Shown here: positions 16,172-23,347 of the stretch, piece after piece
Layout: every line of letters begins with the position of its first letter
How positions within the stretch are numbered: the first letter of the stretch is position 1
Assembly: GCA_028282685.1 (NCBI GenBank)
Contig: JANQHK010000003.1
Location: forward strand, 1-32,462
Direction: 5' to 3'
Source: Phycisphaeraceae bacterium
GTDB lineage: Bacteria; Planctomycetota; Phycisphaerae; Phycisphaerales; Zrk34
Length of the DNA: 32,462 bases
Made by a program: the position numbers and the translations under genes
Notes under the pieces: model-generated
The model's database searches: none
Seen by the model: the letters and a program-made list of their open reading frames with translations, nothing else
What the model was told of the DNA's origin: nothing

Positions 16172-16564
16172 GTGACGGCGATGCTTGGTGAAATCTCGAC
16201 CTACGGGCCGCTGCTGATGCTGGTGGCCATCGCGGTGGTGTTCGCGGTGTTTTCGCTGCTGTGCGCCCGATTCCTGGGTCCGCGTCGCACCGGGCCGATC
16301 AAGGGCTCGACGTACGAATCGGGCGTCAATCCCGTCGGCACCGCCCGAAAGAAGTTCAATGTCCGTTTCTACATCGTCGCGATGACCTTTCTGGTCTTCG
16401 ATGTGGAAATCGTCTTCCTCTTCCCCTGGGCGACGGTCCTGCCGAATCTCGAACCGGGCAGTGCACTGGCGGTGCAGTTCCTGGTGCGAATGCTCTTCTT
16501 CATCGGCACGTCGATCATCGCCTACCTGTATGCCTGGCGCAAGGGCGTGTTCCAGTACGATTGA
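16172..16564 (+). CDS. nuoA: NADH-quinone oxidoreductase subunit A
   Basis: A 130-residue membrane subunit of respiratory complex I with three membrane helices. The family signature is clear: GPIKGSTYESGVNPVG followed by FNVRFYIVAMTFLVFDVEIVF, which holds the conserved acidic residues of the membrane arm. GTG 16172 has AAAGGGA upstream; ATG 16181 is the in-frame alternative. Normally nuoA begins the nuoABCD operon. Here it is followed directly by a terminator and the opposing rpmB, so it is an isolated nuo gene. Confidence 0.94.
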   Translation: MTAMLGEISTYGPLLMLVAIAVVFAVFSLLCARFLGPRRTGPIKGSTYESGVNPVGTARKKFNVRFYIVAMTFLVFDVEIVFLFPWATVLPNLEPGSALAVQFLVRMLFFIGTSIIAYLYAWRKGVFQYD

Positions 16565-16589
16565 GGGCTTGGGCCCTGGAAAATAATCC

Positions 16590-16624
16590 ACACAAAAACC
16601 CCGGCGTGACCGGGGTGTTTTTTC
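16590..16624. terminator. bidirectional terminator between nuoA and rpmB
   Basis: ACCCCGG (16598-16604) and CCGGGGT (16610-16616) form a perfect 7-bp stem with a 5-nt loop. T runs follow on the plus strand, and A residues at 16594-16598 give T on the minus strand. Confidence 0.9.
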
Positions 16625-16638
16625 GATTCCGGGGCCGA

Positions 16639-16914
16639 TTATTCCACCGCTTCGGCCTGTTCGGGCTTGTAGGTGTACTTGCGCTTGGGGGGTTTGACGA
16701 CCAGGCCCATGCGGATGGCTTTGGCCGAGGCCTTGACGCGCTGGGGCTTGCCGTCGATCAGGGCGACGACATTCTGGATGTTCGGCCGGAAGGTCCGCTT
16801 GGTTTTTCCGGTGATTTTCTTACCGACGCCTCCGAGGTACTTGGCCTTACCGCGGTAGCGCAGTTTCCGCCCTGAGGAGGTGCGTTTCCCGGTGAAATGG
16901 CATTCGCGTGGCAT
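16639..16914 (-). CDS. rpmB: ribosomal protein bL28
   Basis: 91 residues, a basic protein of the large ribosomal subunit. It starts MPRECHFTGKRTSSGRKLRY, contains KTKRTFRPNIQNV typical of bL28, and has a longer C-terminal tail (YKPEQAEAVE). ATG 16914 has AAGGA eight bases upstream and fits the family start. It is transcribed from the TATAAT promoter at 16964. Here rpmB is apart from rpmG. Confidence 0.95.
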   Translation of the reverse strand: MPRECHFTGKRTSSGRKLRYRGKAKYLGGVGKKITGKTKRTFRPNIQNVVALIDGKPQRVKASAKAIRMGLVVKPPKRKYTYKPEQAEAVE

Positions 16915-16963
16915 GGCGGTCATCCTTGGCAGTAGGGGTCGGCTGGGCCGATGAAAGCGGGAT

Positions 16964-16991
16964 ATTATACGTTCCGCGGCAGTCAATGCAA
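16964..16991 (-). promoter_or_regulatory. promoter for rpmB
   Basis: On the minus strand: TTGCAT (16991-16986), 16 bases, perfect TATAAT (16969-16964). It lies about 50 bases upstream of the rpmB ATG. Confidence 0.65.
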
Positions 16992-17111
16992 GACGGCCGG
17001 GATTTTACTGGGCTGGACCTTGCATTTGAGGTTCCGATGTGCGAAGATTAAGGACTTGTGTAACCTGACTGACCGCGAACCGGATTCAACCCTTGGAGGC
17101 GTTCCCGACTT

Positions 17112-17303
17112 ATGGCGATCAAGATCAAAGCGCGTAGCGGTGAATCGGCCGAGCAGATGCTCCGCCGCTTCAAGAAGCTCTGTGAAAAGGAAGGGCTGAC
17201 CAAGGACGTCAAGAAGCACGCCTATTACGAGAAGCCCTCGGAGCGTCGCCGCCGCGCCATGCGCAAGAGCGCCAAGCGCGTTGTCGGTGGTCGGCCTCGC
17301 TAA
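17112..17303 (+). CDS. rpsU: ribosomal protein bS21
   Basis: A 63-residue, very basic small-subunit protein. MLRRFKKLCEKEGLTKDVKK followed by YYEKPSERRRR is the bS21 core. bS21 sits near the 3' end of 16S rRNA and helps initiation. A GGAGG lies at 17095-17099, 12 bases before the ATG, which is long spacing. It probably forms an operon with rsfS, 46 bases downstream. Confidence 0.95.
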   Translation: MAIKIKARSGESAEQMLRRFKKLCEKEGLTKDVKKHAYYEKPSERRRRAMRKSAKRVVGGRPR

Positions 17304-17349
17304 GCCGAAGTTTTCCCCGGCCGCCATCCGACCTGCAACTCGGGAACCC

Positions 17350-17790
17350 ATGTCGTCTCCTTCCTCCGATCACGATTCCGAACGTTACGATCAGTCGATC
17401 CGGACGTTCGCCAGCCACGCCGCCCGCCTGATTTCCGACAACAAGTTTGAGAACGTGATCGTGCTGGACTTGCGCGGCGTCAGCCAAGTGACGGATTTCT
17501 TCGTGATCGGTACCGGCGCCAGCGACCGCCAGAACGCTTCGGTGGCCGACGAGGTGAAACTGCTGGGCGAATTGGAGGGACAACCGCTGTTTCGCGCCAG
17601 CGGTTACGACAATCCGGAATGGATGCTGCTGGACTTCGTGGATACGGTGGTGCACCTGTTTTTGCCGCACCTGCGCGGCTATTACGACCTGGAATCGCTG
17701 TGGGGCGACGCTCCGCGGGTGGAGTGGGCGGCGCAGACGCGCCCGGGCCAGTTCGCGAAATTGTCGGCCTCGCGTCGTTCGGCTGGCTAG
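17350..17790 (+). CDS. rsfS: ribosome silencing factor RsfS (YbeB/Iojap family)
   Basis: 146 residues. RsfS binds uL14 and blocks subunit joining when nutrients are scarce. Family blocks are KFENVIVLDLRGVSQVTDFF, VIGTGASDRQNASVADEV and WMLLDFVDTVVHLFLP, then YYDLESLWGDAP. ATG 17350 is chosen; the frame opens at 17281 inside rpsU, but the extra residues are not family-like. The stop TAG (17788-17790) lies inside the left inverted repeat of the element at 17785-18065. If that element were absent, the frame would run nine more sense codons after the common SA codons to a TAA at 18100. The core fold ends before the junction, so the protein should still work. Confidence 0.94.
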   Translation: MSSPSSDHDSERYDQSIRTFASHAARLISDNKFENVIVLDLRGVSQVTDFFVIGTGASDRQNASVADEVKLLGELEGQPLFRASGYDNPEWMLLDFVDTVVHLFLPHLRGYYDLESLWGDAPRVEWAAQTRPGQFAKLSASRRSAG

Positions 17791-18065
17791 AGCATCTTGA
17801 GTCATTCATGCCGGGCTTGAACGAGCCGCGCCCGTGTGGAAGCGGTCCGCACAACGCCCGAACCCGGCGGGGCAGGTGCGGTCATTCGCCCGCGGGGCAC
17901 CCCATCTTCGCCCGAAGGGCAAGGTGGGTGGGTAGAAGATGCGACCCAGCCCACGTTGCGGAAGACCGCGAAAGTGGGGGCGCCCGGCGGATCAACGGCC
18001 CGACGACCGCTCCCTCACCGTCGCGGCTCGTTCGGATCGGACACAAACCATGCAAGACGCTCTAG
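17785..18065. mobile_element. MITE-like non-coding element inserted at the 3' end of rsfS
   Basis: About 281 bases without a credible gene. The ends are inverted: the 61-nt arms 17787-17847 and 18005-18065 match at 44 of 61 positions by hand alignment. The strongest parts are the outer 13 bases (12/13, CTAGAGC-TCTTG) and the inner 28 (24/28, ACGAGCCGCG...GAGCGGTC). The 7-bp direct repeat TTCGGCT flanks it at 17778-17784 and 18066-18072, a likely target-site duplication. The interior has further hairpins, such as CATCTTC/GAAGATG. It carries no transposase, so it would need one in trans. It could instead be a palindromic BIME-type repeat; the flanking duplication favours insertion. Confidence 0.65.
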
Positions 18066-18133
18066 TTCGGCTCGACCGACCGGCCCGGGAGCAGTAAAAT
18101 AACGCGAAAGACACCACTGCGGGGTTATTTGAA

Positions 18134-18532
18134 ATGATGCGCAAAGTCTTACTGAGCAAGATACATCAGGCCACGGTCACGCACTGCGACCTGGATTACG
18201 TCGGGTCGATCACGATCGACGCGGACCTGCTGCGCGCCACAGGCATGCGGCCAAGCGAATGCGTTCTGATCGCCGATATCAACAACGGCAACCGATTCGA
18301 GACGTACATTTTCGAAGGCGAGGCGGGCTCCGGCGTGATCGGCCTCAACGGCGCCGCGGCGCGCCTGGCGCAGGTGGGCGATCAACTGATCATCTGTTCG
18401 TTCGGCCTGATGGACGAGTCCGAGCTCGATAATCACCAACCGCGTGTGGTGGTCTGCGATAAACACAACGGCATCCAGCGCCGGTTGACCTACACGACAA
18501 CGCTGAGCGAACCGGCCGAACTGGGCCTGTAA
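18134..18532 (+). CDS. panD: aspartate 1-decarboxylase precursor
   Basis: 132 residues. It makes beta-alanine for pantothenate and CoA synthesis. The proenzyme self-cleaves at Gly24-Ser25 (YVGSITID), creating the pyruvoyl cofactor from Ser25. Other family blocks are KIHQATVT and GVIGLNGAAARLAQVGD. The start may be ATG 18134 or 18137. An AT-rich hairpin, AAATAAC (18097-18103) with GTTATTT (18124-18130), lies directly upstream of the start codon and partly covers the weak GGGG ribosome-binding site. No panB or panC is nearby. Confidence 0.94.
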   Translation: MMRKVLLSKIHQATVTHCDLDYVGSITIDADLLRATGMRPSECVLIADINNGNRFETYIFEGEAGSGVIGLNGAAARLAQVGDQLIICSFGLMDESELDNHQPRVVVCDKHNGIQRRLTYTTTLSEPAELGL

Positions 18533-18577
18533 TTCCGCAGCGTCTCCGCCGTCGCTCGCCGTCCGGAACCGCTTGTC

Positions 18578-20170
18578 ATGGCGCGACTGCAGATTTCCCT
18601 GGCCAACAAGTGCCAGATCATGTTCGGCGCCGCGGTGATCCTGATCATCACCGCTGCCCTGACGGTGCCGTGGCTGCGCATGACGGACCTGGTCACCGAC
18701 GGCCAGCGCGTCATCGCACGCGGACTGGCCGACAGTTGGCTGGCCGATCTGCTTCCCTACCGTGAACTGGATTCCACCCGTCTGCCGATGGGCGAATCCG
18801 ACCGCTCCGTGCGCCAGGTGCGCCTGATCACCCGGGAGGACCTGGCCGTCGTCCGCCGCAATGAGAGCGACATCGACCTGGCCATGCGCAGGATCGAAGC
18901 CGCCCCGGATATCCGGGATGTGTTGCTGCGCCGCCGGGATTCAGGAGAACGGTTGTACCTCTACGTCCGCGCGGTGCGTCAGAGCGATATCGACCGGGCC
19001 CGCGGCTCGTTCGATCCGTCGCTGGGGGCGTTGCTGCCGGCCGATCCGCTGCGCGGCGTGATGGTCATCGAGATGCGTGCCCACTGGGCCGATTCGCAGA
19101 TGCTGCTGAACCGCATCTGCATCATCGGGGCGGGGATTTTCGCCGGGCTGCTGGCGATCGCCGTGTTCTGGTACATCTCCACCCGGGTGATTCTCTCGCC
19201 GGTGCGCGTGTTACGGGATACGGCGGACAAGGTGGCCGCGGGCGACCTGAACATCCGGGCCGACATCGCCACCGGCGACGAGTACGAGCAACTGTCCGAT
19301 GCGTTCAACAGCATGCTGGCCAACCTCAAGCAATCGCAGGACAAGCTGACCGAACTCAACAAGCAACTCGACCTGAAACTCGGCGAACTGGCGCGCACCA
19401 ACGTTTCGTTGTTTGAAGCGAACAAGCTCAAGACCGACTTTTTAGCCAATGTCTCACACGAACTGCGTACGCCGCTGAACTCGATCATCGGGTTCGCCGA
19501 TGTCTTGCGCGAATCGCTGGGCGAGCAGGATGTCGAGCCGGACAAGCAGCGTCGCTACATCGAACACATCGCCAGCTCCTCCCAGGCGCTGCTCGACCTG
19601 ATCACCGATCTTCTGGACCTGGCGAAAATCGAAGCGGGGCGGATCGATGTGCACGTGGAGGCGATGGCCGTTTCGGACGTGTGTGAATCGCTGGTTAGTC
19701 TGATTCGTCCCCAGGCCGACGCCAAACAACTGGACATCGAATTGCAGCAGGAAGACGACCTGCCCGTCATTCAGACCGATCCGGGCAAGTTCCAGCAGAT
19801 TCTGTTCAACTTTTTGGCCAATGCCGTCAAGTTCACGCCGCAGGGCGGGCGCATCACCCTCGGGGCCGAGGTGGACGGCGATGCGAATGAGGTTTCGGGT
19901 GTGAAAGTCTGGGTGCGCGACACCGGCCCGGGCATTCCGCTGGAAGAGCACGAGGCGATCTTTGAAAAGTTCCGCCAGGTCGATGCTTCCCATACCAAGC
20001 GGCACGGCGGGACGGGGCTGGGCCTGGCCATCAGCCGCGAACTGGCCCGGTTGCTGCAAGGGCGGATCGAACTGGAATCCGACACCGGCCGCGGCGCCAC
20101 CTTTACACTCATCGTCCCCCTCGAAATGTCTGAAACCTCCGAGCCGCTCATGCCGGATTTGAACGATTGA
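18578..20170 (+). CDS. membrane sensor histidine kinase (HAMP-HisKA-HATPase_c)
   Basis: 530 residues. Domain order: membrane helix 1 (about 12-33); periplasmic sensor region of about 145 residues; membrane helix 2 (about 178-201); HAMP (202-255) with a coiled linker (LTELNKQLDLKLGEL); HisKA with phospho-acceptor His294 in SHELRTPLNSIIGF; HATPase_c with N box NFLANAVKFTP, G1 DTGPGI, F box FEKFRQ and G2 HGGTGLGLAIS. It should autophosphorylate in response to an extracytoplasmic signal. No receiver domain is attached and no response-regulator gene is in the window, so its partner is unknown. It follows panD by 45 bases on the same strand and could be cotranscribed. Confidence 0.93.
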   Translation: MARLQISLANKCQIMFGAAVILIITAALTVPWLRMTDLVTDGQRVIARGLADSWLADLLPYRELDSTRLPMGESDRSVRQVRLITREDLAVVRRNESDIDLAMRRIEAAPDIRDVLLRRRDSGERLYLYVRAVRQSDIDRARGSFDPSLGALLPADPLRGVMVIEMRAHWADSQMLLNRICIIGAGIFAGLLAIAVFWYISTRVILSPVRVLRDTADKVAAGDLNIRADIATGDEYEQLSDAFNSMLANLKQSQDKLTELNKQLDLKLGELARTNVSLFEANKLKTDFLANVSHELRTPLNSIIGFADVLRESLGEQDVEPDKQRRYIEHIASSSQALLDLITDLLDLAKIEAGRIDVHVEAMAVSDVCESLVSLIRPQADAKQLDIELQQEDDLPVIQTDPGKFQQILFNFLANAVKFTPQGGRITLGAEVDGDANEVSGVKVWVRDTGPGIPLEEHEAIFEKFRQVDASHTKRHGGTGLGLAISRELARLLQGRIELESDTGRGATFTLIVPLEMSETSEPLMPDLND

Positions 20171-20200
20171 TTTGATCTGTATCAACCCGCCGGTTCCGCG

Positions 20201-20485
20201 TCACAGCAACTTCGCCAACTCGCTGTCGACCTCGGGGAAGTAGCGGCGGATGATGGCGCAGTCGAATTCACCGAGGATCATGTCGGCCGGTTCGCGTTGC
20301 AGCAAAAACTCGAAAGCCGCCTGCACCACGCGCTCCGGCGCCACGCGCCCGTGCGACCAGTGGTCGTAATCGGACCAGCTCAACTTCACCGAGAAATCGT
20401 ACCGTTTGCCGTTGTCTTCCAGCGCGACGGTGAAGGTCCAGCCGCGCGGCGAGTCGGTTTCGGTCTGTACGTTGATGTCGGTCAT
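20201..20485 (-). CDS. small conserved-looking protein of unknown function
   Basis: 94 residues from ATG 20485 (MTDINVQTETDSPRGW). The sequence is compact and soluble with few low-complexity runs: KRYDFSVKLSWSDYDHWSHG, VVQAAFEFLLQ, FDCAIIRRYFPEVDSEL. The look is that of a real single-domain protein, but I cannot place the family. It is convergent with the histidine kinase and divergent from rsmB with only 32 bases between start codons, so the two promoters must overlap each other or the neighbouring gene. Confidence 0.7.
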   Translation of the reverse strand: MTDINVQTETDSPRGWTFTVALEDNGKRYDFSVKLSWSDYDHWSHGRVAPERVVQAAFEFLLQREPADMILGEFDCAIIRRYFPEVDSELAKLL

Positions 20486-20517
20486 ATCCGTCCATGCTAC
20501 AATCGACCGGACCGGCC

Positions 20518-21798
20518 ATGCAATGCGAACCACGCACAGCCCGCGATGCCGCCGTTGACGCCCTGGCCATCCAGGTCGCCGAACGTCCCATGCCGGTGAT
20601 CGAACCGCGTCTCGACGGATTGATCGAAATCGACCGTTCCCTGGCCGTGGCGATCCACCGCACGGCCCTGCAACGCCGGCTGACCCTGGAATACCTGCTG
20701 GATCGTTGCGGCCGCAAGCCGATGCGCAAACTCGAACCGCTGCTGCGCGCGATCCTGCTGGCCGCCGCGGCGCAGGTGGTCTTTCTCGATAAGGTTCCGG
20801 ACCACGCCGCCGTCGATCAGGCCGTGCGCCAGGCGCGACGACGGCTGCGACGTGGAGCGGGGGACCTGGCCAATGCCGTGTTGCGTAAGCTGGCGGGCAT
20901 CGTGGGGGAACGGACGCATGAGCCGTGGGGGGGCGATCGGAAATCCCTTCCTCTCAGCGACGGGGCGATTGTCCTCAAGCGCCCTCTCCTGCCCGATCCG
21001 TCCGATACGATGGAATACTGGTCGATCGCCACATCGCACCCGGTCTCTTTGGTGACCGCGTGGTTCGAGCATTTCGGCAACGAGCGGGCAGAGCAACTGC
21101 TCCTGCACGACCTGGTCAACCCACCGATTTTTCTGCAAACCACCAACGGCCCTGAACTCTGGTCGGGAAACCGCGAGGAACTGGCCGCTCACCTGGCCGA
21201 CCATTCCGATCGATGGATTCAGGATCCGACCAGCGCCGAGCCGGTGCGCGCCACGTCGGAACTGCAGCCGCAACGGATCCTCGATTATTGCGCCGGCCGC
21301 GGCACCAAAACGCGTCAACTGGTTGCGCTGCATCCGGATGCCCGTATCATCGCCACCGATGCCGACCCCGGGCGGCTGGAAGACCTGCGTTCGCTGCAGG
21401 CCCCGTCCTCCAGGGCGGGGTTACCACAGATCGAAATCCTCCCCATCGACCGACTCGATTGCCTGCACGGAGAAATTGACCTGCTCGTTCTCGATGTGCC
21501 GTGCTCCAACACCGGCGTTCTGGCGCGCCGCCTCGAAGCTCGTTACCGCTACAGCCCCAAGGGACTGGTCAAACTGGCCGACCTGCAACGCAGCATCATC
21601 AACCGCGCCCTTGCGTTACTGAAGCCCGGCGGCACGGTTCTCTACAGCACGTGCAGCATCGAAGAGATCGAAAACCAACCCCAGGCCCGGCGCATCGCCC
21701 AGTTAATCAACGGCAACGTGATGCAGGAACAACTCACCCTCCCCGGGGGAGAAAACAAAACTTATCGCGATGGCGGCTACTGGGCGTTAATCCGCTAA
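20518..21798 (+). CDS. rsmB: 16S rRNA (cytosine-C5) methyltransferase, RsmB-like
   Basis: About 426 residues. The N-terminal ~130 residues are a NusB-like RNA-binding domain (LEPLLRAILLAAAAQVVFLD, AVDQAVRQARR). The C-terminal part is a Fmu/NOP2-type methyltransferase. LDYCAGRGTKTRQL is the AdoMet loop, DVPCSNTGV is motif IV, and LYSTCSIEEIENQ is motif VI with the nucleophilic Cys. The RsmB group methylates C967 of 16S rRNA in E. coli; the NusB-like domain argues for this over other NOP2 relatives. ATG 20518 is chosen; ATG 20494 is in frame but only 8 bases from the divergent gene. A TACAAT at 20498-20503 could be a -10 box with a very short leader. Linkers are longer than in E. coli. Confidence 0.9.
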   Translation: MQCEPRTARDAAVDALAIQVAERPMPVIEPRLDGLIEIDRSLAVAIHRTALQRRLTLEYLLDRCGRKPMRKLEPLLRAILLAAAAQVVFLDKVPDHAAVDQAVRQARRRLRRGAGDLANAVLRKLAGIVGERTHEPWGGDRKSLPLSDGAIVLKRPLLPDPSDTMEYWSIATSHPVSLVTAWFEHFGNERAEQLLLHDLVNPPIFLQTTNGPELWSGNREELAAHLADHSDRWIQDPTSAEPVRATSELQPQRILDYCAGRGTKTRQLVALHPDARIIATDADPGRLEDLRSLQAPSSRAGLPQIEILPIDRLDCLHGEIDLLVLDVPCSNTGVLARRLEARYRYSPKGLVKLADLQRSIINRALALLKPGGTVLYSTCSIEEIENQPQARRIAQLINGNVMQEQLTLPGGENKTYRDGGYWALIR

Positions 21799-21898
21799 TC
21801 CCGTTCATGTTGATTCACAGCGTGATCTGTCCCCGGGCTGAAAAGGCCGATTCTCGTTCAATTCGGATCCGTGCGGATCGCCACGGGGCGCTGTCGTC

Positions 21899-23293
21899 TC
21901 AACGAAACCGCCTGCCTTTGGGCGTCTTCGGTTCGCCCTGCGGGCGCATCGGAATGCGTGCCGATTCGGCCAGCTTTGCCATCCGCTCGACGCGATCGGG
22001 GTGCTTATCTGCCAGGTCGTTTTGCTCAGCCCTGTCGTCGGACAAGTGATACAATCGCCAAGGATGATCGGAGCGATGCCGCAGTATCTTCCAGTTCCCG
22101 ATGCGCAGCGCCTGCATCAGCCCTCCCGATACCTTCTGCTGCGTGCGCCAATTCCAGCGCGCCCATTCCCAATAGTGATACCGGTGTACCCGATCGGGCT
22201 TGCGTCCTTCGAGCGTTGCGACGAACGACAGGCCGGTCACCTCGTCGGGCACGTGTTTCGTTGTGCCCGCGATTTGCGCCAGCGTCGGCAGAATATCCTG
22301 GTGGCTGATGACGAAGTCTGTCTTTGTGCCCGGCTTGGTGTGCCCGGGCCAACGAACAATGAACGGCGTGCGGATGCCGCCCTCATGCATCGATCGCTTA
22401 TGGCCTGTCAGACCGCCGCCGGAATTCAATGCCTGGATCACGTCCTTGTGCTCGCTGCCGCCGTTGTCGGATGAGAAGATCACTACGGTGTTGTCCGCCA
22501 TACCCAGTTCATCGAGCAGGTCGAGCAATTGGCCAAAGTGGCGGTCGATCATCGTAATCATCGCGGCCAGGTTTTTCGCCCTGTCGGACCATGGCTGGTC
22601 CTTGTAGAGCGCGACCGCCGGATCGTCCTTCGGCAGCAGGTACTCCCCATGCGGCGGACACCACGGGGCGTAGCAGAAGAACGGCTTGCCGTCGGCCGCG
22701 GCCTTGCGGATAAACGCCTTGGTTTCTTTGAAGGTTTGGTAATGTGAGTACCCGGTGGCCGTGCCTTTCTCGCGCGGCTCGTTTGGTTCCTTCTTCGAGT
22801 TACGGATCAGGTACTCCGGCCAATACGAGTGGGCGTGGACCTGATGGTAGTATCCGTGGAAAACATCGAAACCCTGCTTTTCCGGCGCGCCTTCGGTATG
22901 GATGTCACCAAGGCCCCATTTGCCGAATCCACCGGTCACGTAGCCCGCGTTTTTAAGCACCTCAGCGATGGTCACGTCGGAATCCAACAGCGGGACGCCG
23001 CCGGTATTCAGCCGTACGCTGGTGCGTCCCATATGGATGCCGGTCATTAGCACGCTCCGCGTCGGCGCGCAGACGGTGCACCCCGCGTAGGCCTGCCGGA
23101 ACATCAGCCCGGCCTTGGCGAATGAATCGAGCCGCGGGGTCTGCACGGCCTGCGACCCGTAACATCCTAGGTCAGCCGGCCCCAGATCATCAACCATGAC
23201 CAGCAGGATGTTCGGCGGCGCCGCTGCGGCCGACACCACGACCGGCCCCAGCCACACAAACGCGGCAACGAGTAGGAAAATCAAACGCATCAT
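21899..23293 (-). CDS. secreted sulfatase (arylsulfatase A family)
   Basis: 464 residues. A signal peptide (LIFLLVAAFVWLGPVVVSAAA) is followed by the alkaline-phosphatase-like sulfatase fold. PNILLVMVDDLGPADLG supplies metal ligands Asp35/Asp36. CAPTR (75-79) is the CxPxR sequence in which Cys75 must be converted to formylglycine by a sulfatase-maturing enzyme, not found here. IFSSDNGG and HKRSMHEGGIRTPFIVRW are the other conserved blocks. It removes sulfate esters, presumably from polysaccharide-derived sugars. It is the last gene of a minus-strand cassette, 54 bases after the oxidoreductase. No clear terminator follows. Confidence 0.93.
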   Translation of the reverse strand: MMRLIFLLVAAFVWLGPVVVSAAAAPPNILLVMVDDLGPADLGCYGSQAVQTPRLDSFAKAGLMFRQAYAGCTVCAPTRSVLMTGIHMGRTSVRLNTGGVPLLDSDVTIAEVLKNAGYVTGGFGKWGLGDIHTEGAPEKQGFDVFHGYYHQVHAHSYWPEYLIRNSKKEPNEPREKGTATGYSHYQTFKETKAFIRKAAADGKPFFCYAPWCPPHGEYLLPKDDPAVALYKDQPWSDRAKNLAAMITMIDRHFGQLLDLLDELGMADNTVVIFSSDNGGSEHKDVIQALNSGGGLTGHKRSMHEGGIRTPFIVRWPGHTKPGTKTDFVISHQDILPTLAQIAGTTKHVPDEVTGLSFVATLEGRKPDRVHRYHYWEWARWNWRTQQKVSGGLMQALRIGNWKILRHRSDHPWRLYHLSDDRAEQNDLADKHPDRVERMAKLAESARIPMRPQGEPKTPKGRRFR

Positions 23294-23347
23294 TGGTTTT
23301 TCATCGGGGCCGTGCCCGGCAAATCACCCGATCTTCGGGCATCAAGA

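Noticed and set aside
16073-16591. N-terminal extension of tyrS across nuoA
   Set aside because: The sequence is antisense to nuoA and unlike any synthetase; the family start is at 16072.
17836-18102. 88-codon plus-strand frame in the rsfS-panD spacer
   Set aside because: It lies in the palindromic element and is low-complexity. Its last codons only look protein-like because they are the likely ancestral end of rsfS.
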